From: BACL27 sp947488385
Lineage (GTDB): Bacteria > Actinomycetota > Acidimicrobiia > Acidimicrobiales > Ilumatobacteraceae
DNA: 64,000 bases
Assembly: GCA_964203655.1 (NCBI GenBank)
Contig: CAXNMJ010000001.1
Location: forward strand, 248,001-312,000
Direction: 5' to 3'
Positions 44,307-52,760 of the stretch are shown here, in pieces. Every line of letters begins with the position of its first letter. Position 1 is the stretch's first letter. The position numbers and the translations under genes were made by a program. Below the pieces are notes generated by a model that was not told the origin of the DNA, did not search any database, and worked only from the letters and a program-made list of their open reading frames with translations.

Positions 44307-45188
44307 CTATTTAGTCTCTGGTTTTGTCTCGGCTGCTGGTGCAACTTTTGCGTCGCGCTTAGCCATCGCTGCTACTGCTTGAGCCTTTGCGGCTTCTTGC
44401 TGTGCTTCGAAAATTGCTTGTTCAGCAGGTGTGCGAGTGTTAACCGGTGCAGGCGGCACTGTTGTGCCAGTTGTTGTTGGTGCAGCACGCGGAGTCATCT
44501 TCTCTGCGATGTAGCGACCTTCAATTACTGCTTCGGCGATTACTCGTGCCATCAATTCGTTCGCACGAATTGCGTCATCGTTGCCCGGAATTGGGTAATC
44601 AATAATGTCTGGGTTCACATTTGTGTCGACCACAGCAATTACTGGGATGCCAAGTTTGCGAGCCTCGGTAACCGCGATGTGCTCTTTGAGAGTGTCGAGT
44701 ACGAAAATTGCATTCGGACGACGACTCATCGCACTGATGCCCGACAAGTTGCGCTGCAGCTTCTCGAGTTCACGATTAATCAACAAAGCTTCTTTTTTTG
44801 GCATGAGTTCAAACTCGCCTGTCTCACGAAGGCGCTCGTACTCTTGCATTTTGCTAACACGCTTTGAAATCGTGTCAAAGTTTGTCAACATTCCACCCAA
44901 CCAACGCTCGTTGACATAGGGCATGCCACAGTGCTGGGCAAAAAGTCGAACTGGATCTTGTGCTTGTTTCTTCGTTCCGACGAACAAAATGTTGCCACCA
45001 TTGGCTACAAGGTCGCGGACGAAGCGGTAAGCCTCTTCGATTCGAACAAGAGTCTGTTCAAGATCGATGATGTAAATGCCGTTGCGCTCTCCATAAATGA
45101 AGCGCTGCATTCGCGGGTCCCAACGGGCTGTGCGATGACCGAAGTGAACTCCAGCCTCAAGCATCTGACGCATGCTGATAATTGCCAT
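44307..45188 (-). CDS. rpsB: 30S ribosomal protein S2
   Basis: 293 residues. The core begins MRQMLEAGVHFGHRTARWDP and contains VNERWLGGMLTNFDTI and VDTNVNPDIIDYPIPGNDDAIR. The last 65 or so residues form an Ala/Pro/Thr/Lys-rich extension, common in actinobacterial S2. ATG 45188 has AAAGG nine bases upstream. The leader carries two interleaved inverted repeats that end at this ribosome binding site (separate entry), so autogenous control by S2 is plausible. Confidence 0.96.
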   Translation of the reverse strand: MAIISMRQMLEAGVHFGHRTARWDPRMQRFIYGERNGIYIIDLEQTLVRIEEAYRFVRDLVANGGNILFVGTKKQAQDPVRLFAQHCGMPYVNERWLGGMLTNFDTISKRVSKMQEYERLRETGEFELMPKKEALLINRELEKLQRNLSGISAMSRRPNAIFVLDTLKEHIAVTEARKLGIPVIAVVDTNVNPDIIDYPIPGNDDAIRANELMARVIAEAVIEGRYIAEKMTPRAAPTTTGTTVPPAPVNTRTPAEQAIFEAQQEAAKAQAVAAMAKRDAKVAPAAETKPETK

Positions 45189-45197
45189 AACTAATTG

Positions 45198-45260
45198 CCT
45201 TTCTGTGGTTTGAGTGCACGACCCTCGGCGCCGAAGCGACCACAGGATGAAAGTCGTGCA
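45198..45260 (-). promoter_or_regulatory. Candidate rpsB leader RNA: H-type pseudoknot next to the ribosome binding site
   Basis: Read in mRNA sense, TGCACGAC (45260-45253) pairs perfectly with GTCGTGCA (45222-45215), and CTGTGGT (45245-45239) pairs perfectly with ACCACAG (45209-45203). The two helices interleave, so together they form a pseudoknot, with a possible small hairpin (CTTCGG with CCGAGG) in the connecting loop. The 3' arm of the second helix directly abuts AAAGG (45202-45198), the ribosome binding site of rpsB. S2 is known to repress rpsB-tsf through structured leaders in other bacteria; that this element does so is inference. Confidence 0.55.
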
Positions 45261-45329
45261 ATTTAATAGTGGGATATGAATTTCAATTACTTCAACTAGC
45301 CCCGAAATCCTAACGGTCAGAAGCTCAAA

Positions 45330-45855
45330 TCAGCACTGGTGAATAGTCGGATTATTGCCTTGATCCACGGCCGACCCACTCACCAAAACGGCTCGGTTCA
45401 AAGCCTTCGTGAACCCTGCCAAATACGGCAGCGGATCAACGTATTGTGCGCCTCCACGTGTGGCGCCATTACCTGATTCGCGCACGCCAAAATAAAGCCT
45501 CAGCCCAGACATCGCGATCTGCTGACCCGCATAGACCACATCGCCCGCCCGCAACTTAGTTTCGGCGATTCTGCCATAGGTAATTTTCTTCATTATCACG
45601 TGTCAATAAAACCAAATACTTGATTCGACCAACCTCACCCGAGTAACTGATCACACCGTCGCTCGCCGCCAAAATTGGTTGAGCGCTCTCTAGTTGCAAC
45701 TCAAGGCCCCGATTGCCTGCACACTGCTCACACTTTGGTGCGCGAAATTGATCGATAACGACAACACTGCTCATGTCTTGAACAGGGTTTTGCAATCGGC
45801 ACGACGAAAAACTTGGCGCAGCCAAAAAAATAGTTGCAACTAGCCCGGCAAGCAC
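45330..45855 (-). pseudogene. M23 (LytM)-like protein, frameshifted and without zinc ligands
   Basis: From GTG 45855 the first frame has a secretion signal (GLVATIFLAAPSFSSC) and the first half of a LytM domain (PILAASDGVISYSGEVG), then stops at 45556. The continuation (ITYGRIAETKLRAGDVVYAGQQ) lies in another frame and ends at 45330. Removing one T from the run of four at 45584-45587 joins them as DNEEITYGRIAE; the span has one base too many for about 174 residues. The usual HRGxD reads NRGLE and the final HLHFE reads RLYFG, so the zinc ligands are absent even after repair. The position between rpsB and whiG is that of the M23 gene in other actinobacteria. Confidence 0.8.
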
Positions 45856-45861
45856 GGCGAA

Positions 45862-46626
45862 TTAAGCGACGTCAGCGGCAGCGAGTCGTGAGCGAAGTTG
45901 CAACACCGCTTTGGTGTGAATCTGCGATACACGACTTTCAGTGACGCCAAGCACTTCACCGATTTCGCCGAGTGTCAAATTTTCTTCGTAGTACAAAACC
46001 AACACCGTTCTTTCACGTTCTGGAAGTCGCTTTATTTCACTGCGCATGATCTTGCGTAGTTCGGTCGCTTCAACAACTGCGTCAGGACTCGGCACATATG
46101 AAGCACCGCCATGTGTAGACGCAGGCGTGTTGTCGGCAACCACATGATCTAACGGACCAACCGCACTTGAGGCGATCTCGGTCAACCACTTTTCAAGGTC
46201 GCCGCTATTGATTTTTAATTTTGCTGCTAATTCTTCATCGGTTGGTGCGCGTTTTAATTCGTGCTCGAGATCTGAAATTGCGTTCTCAACTGTTCGAGCC
46301 TTAGATCGAACACTGCGCGGAACCCAATCGAGCGATCGCAAACTATCCAAAATTGCGCCTCTGATTCTCGGTATCGCATAAGTTTCAAACTTGAAACCCA
46401 ATGCCGGATCAAATCGATCGATGGCATTCATCAAACCGAACACTCCCGAACTAACCAAGTCACCAATTTCAACACGCTTGGGCAAACCGGCTGCGAGTCG
46501 ACCGGCAACAAACTTGACAAGCGATGCGTAGTGAACGACCAGCCACTCGCGAGCGAGAGGGTCTTTGTTGCCGTGCCACTTCTCCCACGCTTGATCAATT
46601 GTCAGACGAACAGGTAGTGCGTTCAT
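45862..46626 (-). CDS. whiG: RNA polymerase sigma factor, WhiG/FliA type
   Basis: 254 residues with sigma-70 regions 2, 3 and 4: GDLVSSGVFGLMNAIDRFDP and FETYAIPRIRGAILDSLRSLDWVPRSVR (regions 2.3-2.4), and LPERERTVLVLYYEENLTLGEIGEVLGVTESRVSQIH (region 4.2). This is the sigma-28 subgroup that runs motility or sporulation regulons. Its own targets cannot be told from the window. Coupled to xerC (four-base overlap) and followed six bases later by the LytM-like gene. Confidence 0.92.
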   Translation of the reverse strand: MNALPVRLTIDQAWEKWHGNKDPLAREWLVVHYASLVKFVAGRLAAGLPKRVEIGDLVSSGVFGLMNAIDRFDPALGFKFETYAIPRIRGAILDSLRSLDWVPRSVRSKARTVENAISDLEHELKRAPTDEELAAKLKINSGDLEKWLTEIASSAVGPLDHVVADNTPASTHGGASYVPSPDAVVEATELRKIMRSEIKRLPERERTVLVLYYEENLTLGEIGEVLGVTESRVSQIHTKAVLQLRSRLAAADVA

Positions 46627-47507
46627 GCTCGTGGGTGCGATGCGCCGTACGCAGATTTGAGACGCTCTTTGCTGACTTGGGTGTATCGCTGAGTTGTTGC
46701 GACGTCCGAATGGCCGAGCAACTCTTGTACTGCCCGCAAGTCGGCGCCGTTATCCAACAAATGTGTGGCAAAAGTATGGCGCAGAGCATGCGGATGAGTC
46801 GGCGTCAGCGCACGCTCATCAATAATTCTTCGCACATCGCGTGGAGCAAGACGACCGCCTCGTGCGTTCAAGAACAACGCCACTGCTTCACTCTTTTTTT
46901 CAGTCACTTCACTGCGACACTTCAACCAAATCTTGACTGCACCAATACTTGGCTCACTTACAGGTATTCGTCGCTCTTTAGAGCCCTTACCCATAACAAT
47001 GACCGTGTTGTTTCGCGCGTCGATGCTGTCGATATCTAGCGAACACAGTTCGCTGACACGAAGCCCGCTGCCATAAAGCAGTTCAATTACTGCCGTGTCG
47101 CGTGTCGACTTCCACTCTGGCACCTCGGGGTCGTTACATGTCAACAACGCATTCAACTGCTCTTTGGTTAAAACTTTTGGCAATCGACCTGTGCCAGACG
47201 GCGTGCGCACACCAGTTGTCGGATCAGCCTTAATGGTTTTATTGCGCACGAGCCACGCAAAGTACCTTCGTATCGCGGCCAATTTTCGTGTCACGCTTCG
47301 CTTTGCTTGGCGGTTAGTCGTCAAGAAGCTCAGATACTGTCGCACCATCTCGCGAGTCACATTTTTTGGCGAGTTAATTTTTTGGCGCGCCACCCAGTCT
47401 GCAAACTGCTTTACATCGCTCGCATATGCGCTCGTCGTGTGCGGTGAGGCAGCCGTCATCGACCCAATGAAGTCGTCAATATTCCACCCCGCCGCCATAG
47501 CAGTCAT
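46623..47507 (-). CDS. xerC: Tyrosine recombinase XerC
   Basis: 294 residues. N-terminal SAM-like DNA-binding domain, then the catalytic domain with GSGLRVSELCSLD (first Arg), MGKGSKERRIPV (Lys), HALRHTFATHLL (His-xx-Arg), LLGHSDVATTQRYTQ (His and nucleophilic Tyr). Resolves chromosome dimers at dif. Its place among housekeeping genes in the conserved dprA-xerC-whiG order argues against an integrase of a mobile element. Confidence 0.92.
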   Translation of the reverse strand: MTAMAAGWNIDDFIGSMTAASPHTTSAYASDVKQFADWVARQKINSPKNVTREMVRQYLSFLTTNRQAKRSVTRKLAAIRRYFAWLVRNKTIKADPTTGVRTPSGTGRLPKVLTKEQLNALLTCNDPEVPEWKSTRDTAVIELLYGSGLRVSELCSLDIDSIDARNNTVIVMGKGSKERRIPVSEPSIGAVKIWLKCRSEVTEKKSEAVALFLNARGGRLAPRDVRRIIDERALTPTHPHALRHTFATHLLDNGADLRAVQELLGHSDVATTQRYTQVSKERLKSAYGASHPRA

Positions 47508-47519
47508 AACGGTATCTCT

Positions 47520-48677
47520 TTAGCTGTATCGCTGCCCGAATTCAATCACTTCCCACCAGCCAGAGTTATTGATCACCCAACCAAGTGCCTCTAGCCGACC
47601 AAGACAAATAGCAGCCTCTAACAACGGCACCCCAGTGCGAATGACGAATTCATCTAACGTGAACGGCGCGCCAACCATCATTGCCACAACATGTGCGTCA
47701 CTCTCAGCAAGTCTTGGACGCGGATCAAATGAATTGTCGTTAGCCCTGCGATTATCTAGACCGAGCGCCACCAAAATGTCGTCGACGTTTACAACTGGCA
47801 AGCAACCTTGTTGCACCAACATATTCGTGCCCGCTGAAGCAATATTTCGTGGCGACCCGGGCACAGCCAGCACAGTGATGTCGCGCTTTTGCGCTTCGTC
47901 AACTGTGATCATCGACCCACCTCGATCTTTGCTTTCAACAACAACCAATACTTCGCTCAGCGCTGCCAAAATTCTGTTGCGCAACGGAAATCGAAACGCC
48001 TCGGGTGGCGCACCTGGTGGTGACTCACTGACCAGCGCACCAGCTTGGGCAACGTTTCGCCACAAGTCTGCGTGTTCTTTTGGATAAACATAGTCAAGAC
48101 CCGACGCAACTACGCCTACGGGCGCAGCCGCCATCGCTGACGCTGATTTCTTTTCGCGTGCGCGCAACACCCCATGATGAGCCCAAGCATCTATACCCCG
48201 CGCTAAACCTGAAATAACACAAACACCATTCATCGCCAACTCAAATGCCAAGTGTGAAGTCATGTAACGACCCGATGCTGTTGCGCTTCGGGTGCCAATC
48301 ATGCCCACGCGCCTGGTCGCCAGAGCCTGCAAATCTCCTTGATAAAACAGCACTGCAGGTGGCGATATATCGTTCGTCAAACATCGCGGATAATTCTCTT
48401 CGCCGATAAGAGCCACATGAATGCTCGCTTTTTTACATCGCCCCAAAATCTGTTCTTGCAAACTCAGGGTTGCATTCGCGCGCCACATTTGGCCCAGCCC
48501 ATTTTCTTGCATCAAGGCCGCGACAACAACGTGGGGCTTGGCTCGACCTTGGATAACTGCCCACGCCGTTTGTGGATCGTGATATTTCAATATTGTTGTC
48601 AGTCTCTTTGGTCCAATTTTTGGCAATGCCGACAGCGATGCGGCGGCTAATTGTTCATTGCTCAGAATTGAACTCAT
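47520..48677 (-). CDS. dprA: DNA-processing protein DprA
   Basis: 385 residues. The Rossmann-like core has VGMIGTRSATASGRYM, VISGLARGIDAWAHHGVL, FPLRNRILAALSEVLVVVES and GSMITVDEA, all conserved in DprA. A C-terminal winged-helix-like part follows (FTLDEFVIRTGVPLLEAAICLGRLEALG). It loads RecA on incoming single-stranded DNA in transformation. With comM beside it this is the common competence/recombination pair. Confidence 0.92.
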   Translation of the reverse strand: MSSILSNEQLAAASLSALPKIGPKRLTTILKYHDPQTAWAVIQGRAKPHVVVAALMQENGLGQMWRANATLSLQEQILGRCKKASIHVALIGEENYPRCLTNDISPPAVLFYQGDLQALATRRVGMIGTRSATASGRYMTSHLAFELAMNGVCVISGLARGIDAWAHHGVLRAREKKSASAMAAAPVGVVASGLDYVYPKEHADLWRNVAQAGALVSESPPGAPPEAFRFPLRNRILAALSEVLVVVESKDRGGSMITVDEAQKRDITVLAVPGSPRNIASAGTNMLVQQGCLPVVNVDDILVALGLDNRRANDNSFDPRPRLAESDAHVVAMMVGAPFTLDEFVIRTGVPLLEAAICLGRLEALGWVINNSGWWEVIEFGQRYS

Positions 48678-48679
48678 GG

Positions 48680-50212
48680 CTAGAAAACAAGTTCACGCGA
48701 GCGCAGACCCGACGCCAAGTCAACTCGCATCATCAGCGCCAAATTTAAGTGCGCTTCATCTACAACTTCGGGCGCTCCGTTCAAATCAGCAATCGTGCGC
48801 GCCACCCGCCGCACGCGGTGATATCCCCGACCAGTTAGGTGACCAGCCTCAAGCTCTCGACGCAAGCGTTGCTCGGCTTTTTTTGACAAAGGTGCGACTG
48901 CATCTAGTTGTTCGCGGGTCAACGCCGAATTGGCGCACTTGAATCTTGCGAATGCAATCTGTCGCGCAATCGCCACTCGCTTGGCAACCTCGCTTGTCGA
49001 CTCGCCGCGTTCAGGGCTGAGTAATTCGTTCGTATTTGGGCGCGACACCGCCACGCGCAAATCAAACCGATCGAGTAGTGGTCCAGAAAACCTTCGCAAG
49101 TATCTGGCACGTGCCGCGTCGTCGCATGTGCAAACCCCTGGCGTACCTTCGCCACATGGACATGGATTAGTTGCCGCCACCAACAAAAATTTCGCTGGCA
49201 TCACCACACTTGTTCTGGCTCGCGCCAGGCGCACAATGCCTTGTTCGAGTGGCTGACGCAACGCATCTAAAACAGACGGTGCAAACTCGCCCAACTCATC
49301 TAAGAACAACACACCATTGCTTGCCAAAGAAATTTCACCAGGTCGCATCAACGCCGTGCCACCGCCAACCATCGACACCATCGACGACGAGTGGTGTGGC
49401 GCACGATACGGCGCACGTCGAATCAGTCCGGCGTTTGGTGATTCAAGTTGCACCGACGAATGCACCATCGTTGTTGAAATCGCCTCATCATCGGTCAGAG
49501 GCGGCAATAAACCCACAAGTCGCTCAGCCAACATTGTTTTGCCTGCACCAGGCGGACCAACCAACAACAAGTGATGCGCACCCGCCGCAGCAATCTCAAG
49601 TGCGCGCCGCGCGACTGGTTGACCTTGCACATCGGCCAAGTCTCGACTGTTTAGCGCAATTGCATTTACCCCGACATCACAAGCAAGATTTTTCGAACAT
49701 TGCCAATCGGCGCGCCCAGATAAACACTCAACTACGTCGAGCAAATTTTTTGCACTGTAAACCTGAGCGGTTGTTGCAGCACTGGCCTCAGCCAAGTTTT
49801 CTGGCGCAACGACTGCCGTGCGATCAGTGAGCGCCAATACCAATGGTGTTGCCCCGCGGACGGGTCGCAACGAACCGTCTAGGCCTAACTCGGCGACAAA
49901 CGCAAAATTTGCAAGTGCATCAATGGCTACTACTTCTTGTGCAGCGAGCAGCCCAATAGCGATCGCCAAATCTAAACACGCACCAGACTTTCGATCACCA
50001 GTTGGTGCAAGATTCACCGTTACTCTTCGCGTTGGCCATGGCAGACCGCACGACAAAAGTGCCGCCCGCACACGATCGCGACTCTCACGACAAACTTCAT
50101 CAGGTTGACCAACCACTGTGAAGCCTGGCAACCCGATGCCTGCGTGAACTTCGACGTCTACGCGCGAACCACGCACACCCAGCAATGTCGCAGACCGAAC
50201 TGATGCAAACAC
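48680..50212 (-). CDS. comM: YifB/ComM-type Mg-chelatase-like AAA+ ATPase
   Basis: 510 residues from GTG 50212 with AAAGGA nine bases upstream. N-terminal ChlI-like/Lon-type domain (VEVHAGIGLPGFTVVGQPDE), AAA+ core with Walker A GPPGAGKTMLAERL and Walker B VLFLDELGEF, the cysteine cluster NPCPCGEGTPGVCTC, and the C-terminal Mg-chelatase domain (LTGRGYHRVRRVARTIADL). ComM is a hexameric helicase that drives branch migration in natural transformation. Confidence 0.93.
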   Translation of the reverse strand: MFASVRSATLLGVRGSRVDVEVHAGIGLPGFTVVGQPDEVCRESRDRVRAALLSCGLPWPTRRVTVNLAPTGDRKSGACLDLAIAIGLLAAQEVVAIDALANFAFVAELGLDGSLRPVRGATPLVLALTDRTAVVAPENLAEASAATTAQVYSAKNLLDVVECLSGRADWQCSKNLACDVGVNAIALNSRDLADVQGQPVARRALEIAAAGAHHLLLVGPPGAGKTMLAERLVGLLPPLTDDEAISTTMVHSSVQLESPNAGLIRRAPYRAPHHSSSMVSMVGGGTALMRPGEISLASNGVLFLDELGEFAPSVLDALRQPLEQGIVRLARARTSVVMPAKFLLVAATNPCPCGEGTPGVCTCDDAARARYLRRFSGPLLDRFDLRVAVSRPNTNELLSPERGESTSEVAKRVAIARQIAFARFKCANSALTREQLDAVAPLSKKAEQRLRRELEAGHLTGRGYHRVRRVARTIADLNGAPEVVDEAHLNLALMMRVDLASGLRSRELVF

Positions 50213-50311
50213 TTTTGTTTTCCTTTGGTAGTTGTCCGTAGATGACGTTTTTATTTGCCGACAATCAACATGACGCCAAATTGATTAACCAACCTGAGAT
50301 ACTTGAGCGCG

Positions 50312-50791
50312 ATGGCTTTTGATCAAATTTCTCTGACTAGCTGGTTCGGCCAATGTGTACGACGCATCAGCAACTTGGCTCAGCGCACAAGACGCACTTT
50401 CATCACCGCTGCGACGGTCGGCGTTCTCGCACTCTTCACAGTTTCATGCTCAGAGACGCCGCGAACGGCCACAAACTTTTGTCGTCAACTGGCAAAAGAA
50501 CTCCCGGGCATCACCCAGCCCAATGCAACACAGGCCGAAGTTTCGTCGATGCTGGATCGATACAAACGGCTCGGCAAAGTTGCACCTCTGGCGATTGAAG
50601 CCGACTGGAAGTCGTTAACCGAACTTCTCACTCTCGCTTCGCGCATGAACGCGGCAGATTCTGAAAGCGTGCAAGCCGTTGTTGACATGTCGTATTCGAC
50701 ACAAAAAGCTGCCGATGCCGCCGCAAAGTGGATTCTTGAAACGTGTGGTGTAGATATCTCGACCGGACTCAACGTCGGGCCAAGCGGTTAA
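50312..50791 (+). CDS. Putative lipoprotein, unknown function
   Basis: 159 residues from ATG 50312. A basic stretch (QRTRRTFITAAT) and hydrophobic helix end in FTVSC, a lipobox-like site at about residue 46, so the mature part would be anchored on the outer face of the membrane. The mature region is helical, with two further cysteines that could form a disulfide (NFCRQLAKELPG and LETCGVD). I do not recognise the family. It stands alone on the plus strand, divergent from comM and convergent with clpP. Confidence 0.65.
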   Translation: MAFDQISLTSWFGQCVRRISNLAQRTRRTFITAATVGVLALFTVSCSETPRTATNFCRQLAKELPGITQPNATQAEVSSMLDRYKRLGKVAPLAIEADWKSLTELLTLASRMNAADSESVQAVVDMSYSTQKAADAAAKWILETCGVDISTGLNVGPSG

Positions 50792-50807
50792 AAATTAAAA
50801 CACAACT

Positions 50808-50823
50808 CTGGCTCGCAAGCCAG
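50808..50823. terminator. Small hairpin between convergent genes, possible terminator
   Basis: CTGGCT and AGCCAG form a 6-bp stem around the loop CGCA, in the 40-base gap between the lipoprotein gene and clpP. A run of five A follows on the plus strand, and there is an A/T-rich flank on the other side. The T-run after the stem that a strong rho-independent terminator needs is not well placed for either gene, so this is tentative. Confidence 0.3.
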
Positions 50824-50831
50824 AAAAAGTC

Positions 50832-51422
50832 TTAGCGAATTTCTCCGCGCTTGACAATTACTTTGTCAGCCAAACCGTAATCACGGGCTTGCTCGGCTGT
50901 GAACCAACGATCGCGCTCAGAGTCGGCTTGAATTTCTTCGAGCTTGCGTCCCGAGTGATGCGCCGTAAGTTTGGCCATGCTCAACTTGGTGTATGCAAGT
51001 TGCTCTGCTTGAATCGCGATGTCTGAAGCTTGACCACGCAAACCAGCGAGTGGTTGGTGCATCATGATGCGTGCGTTCGGCAGTGAATATCGTTTGCCCG
51101 CTGCACCAGCAGTCAACAAAAACTGGCCCATTGAAGCGGCCAAACCCAAACAGACAGTTGCAACATCGCAAGACACAAATTGCATCGTGTCGTAGATCGC
51201 CATTCCGGCGGTGACAGAACCACCAGGACTATTTATATATAGCCAGATATCTGCTTTTGGATCTTCGCCTTCAAGAAACAACAACTGCGCACAAACTTGG
51301 TTTGCAATGTCATCGTTGACATCGGTGCCGAGCATTACAACACGACTCTTGAGCAACCGCACAAAAATATCGCTACGTGAGTCGAAACCGCCTTCAAGGG
51401 CTACTGGAAGAATATTTGACAT
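50832..51422 (-). CDS. clpP: ATP-dependent Clp protease proteolytic subunit
   Basis: 196 residues, normal length. The catalytic triad is Ser97 (LGLAASMGQF), His122 (MMHQPLAG) and Asp171 (ADSERDRW), and YINSPGGSVTAGMAIYDTM is the conserved strand region. Forms the barrel that degrades proteins fed by ClpX or ClpC. Only one clpP is here; actinobacteria usually have two, so a second should be elsewhere. TAGCCT ends seven bases upstream of the ATG. Confidence 0.95.
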   Translation of the reverse strand: MSNILPVALEGGFDSRSDIFVRLLKSRVVMLGTDVNDDIANQVCAQLLFLEGEDPKADIWLYINSPGGSVTAGMAIYDTMQFVSCDVATVCLGLAASMGQFLLTAGAAGKRYSLPNARIMMHQPLAGLRGQASDIAIQAEQLAYTKLSMAKLTAHHSGRKLEEIQADSERDRWFTAEQARDYGLADKVIVKRGEIR

Positions 51423-51429
51423 GCCTTGC

Positions 51430-51435
51430 AGGCTA
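51430..51435 (-). promoter_or_regulatory. Candidate -10 element (TAGCCT) for clpP
   Basis: TAGCCT ends seven bases before ATG 51422. The gap contains AAGG only one base from the ATG, too close for a ribosome binding site, so a leaderless start is favoured. Confidence 0.4.
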
Positions 51436-51447
51436 GTGCGTTGTTAA

Positions 51448-52755
51448 CTATTGCCGACGGACGCCACTGAAAATAACAATCACACGCTCATCATCGGCAA
51501 TTTCTTGGCGAATTGCCAACAGCCCCGCAAGTCCTGCGGCACCAGTCGGGCTGACGTCAATATTTGTCACACGATGTGCAAGCGCATAACTTTCGTGCAC
51601 TTGCGCTTCTGTCGCCACAACTGGATACCCGTCGCTATCGGCCATTGCGTTGCACGCACCGATCCAGTCGTAAGTTTCGTCGTCCAAAATTCCATCGGCA
51701 AGTGAAACCGGTGTGCTCTCCCATGGCCACATACATTGCGTCCAACGATCCCCGGCATTGCGTGCCCCGCCCGAACTCTGGGCAATCTTGAAAGCCCGAG
51801 CAAGTGGAGCACAGCCCTGTGTTTGCACGGCATGCACTTTTGGTTTTGTGGCACCAGCAAAAAACCCTGCGGCGGCACACGCGACGAAGGCACCACCACC
51901 CGCCTGCACAAACATTCGACTCATCAACGAGCCAGGCAAATTTTCGGCAACCACCGCCATCTCCCAACCAATCGTGCGACCACCATCTAGACACCATGCG
52001 TTCTCGGGGCCTTGCACTCCAAACGGAATTGAACCAGCAGCGATTGCCTCACGAAAGCGAAACACGCAAGGGTCCCCCGCAGGATCTGTCGCGATACGTT
52101 GACACAGCACAGCATTCGCCTGCAACGAACTTAAAATTTTAAGCGTCGCTTCGTCTGCGCTTTGTGGAACAAAAACTTGAATCGGCCAATTCACTGCACG
52201 AGCAAGAGTGCTCGCCGCAATCGCCGCATTGCCACATGATGCAATCGCCAGTGCTGGTCGTTCGTTCGGGTGCTTCCACGGTGCACGTCCGACCTTTTCG
52301 ACTGCAATCAAGTGCAGCAGTTCACTGAATAGATGTCGAGCTTTTTGCGAGCCGGCAACATTGTGCGTCTCGTCTTTTATCCACACACCGCCTTGTTGAC
52401 TAAAGCCCAGTTCGTCGCTCAGTGCATCGTGTCGCGCAAACGGTGTCGTACGAAAACCGGTGCCGGCAACTGCCGAAACTGCGTCGTCAAGTTCGCGAAT
52501 TATTTTTGTTCGGGCTTCGAAATCAAGTCCGAGAGTCGCAGCAAATGCATCCCAAGCCAAATAACGCTGAAACCCAACGTATGGATTCGCATCACCCGTG
52601 CTCCGTAGCGGTGCAATTGAATTTTCTAATTCAAGAACATGATGCCGATCTACGTCACTCGAGTTTGGACAACGCCAAGAAAATATCTCGCTGATTGCAA
52701 CCCGCGTTCCACAGGCTGAGCAACGCCAACCAGTTACAACTGGTGCTGGCTGCAT
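51448..52755 (-). CDS. Fold-type II PLP enzyme resembling threonine synthase
   Basis: 435 residues. The start has a zinc-ribbon-like pair CSACG and a later Cys (WRCPN). The PLP lysine sits in HNVAGSQKARHLF (about residue 139), IASCGNAAIAAST is the phosphate loop, and VQAGGGAFVACAAAGF is the glycine-rich PLP site. The order matches threonine synthase, but substrate-defining residues cannot be judged by eye and other beta-elimination or replacement reactions are possible. Six bases separate it from a second PLP enzyme gene upstream, probably the same operon. Confidence 0.8.
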   Translation of the reverse strand: MQPAPVVTGWRCSACGTRVAISEIFSWRCPNSSDVDRHHVLELENSIAPLRSTGDANPYVGFQRYLAWDAFAATLGLDFEARTKIIRELDDAVSAVAGTGFRTTPFARHDALSDELGFSQQGGVWIKDETHNVAGSQKARHLFSELLHLIAVEKVGRAPWKHPNERPALAIASCGNAAIAASTLARAVNWPIQVFVPQSADEATLKILSSLQANAVLCQRIATDPAGDPCVFRFREAIAAGSIPFGVQGPENAWCLDGGRTIGWEMAVVAENLPGSLMSRMFVQAGGGAFVACAAAGFFAGATKPKVHAVQTQGCAPLARAFKIAQSSGGARNAGDRWTQCMWPWESTPVSLADGILDDETYDWIGACNAMADSDGYPVVATEAQVHESYALAHRVTNIDVSPTGAAGLAGLLAIRQEIADDERVIVIFSGVRRQ

Positions 52756-52760
52756 CTTGG

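Noticed and set aside
45263..45268. TATTAA as -10 box of rpsB
   Set aside because: A start seven bases further would fall inside the first pseudoknot helix, and no fitting -35 is present; the promoter cannot be fixed from sequence.
46623..47507. Tyrosine recombinase as integrase of a mobile island
   Set aside because: It lies in the conserved dprA-xerC-whiG housekeeping order, and there are no phage, transposon or att repeats nearby.
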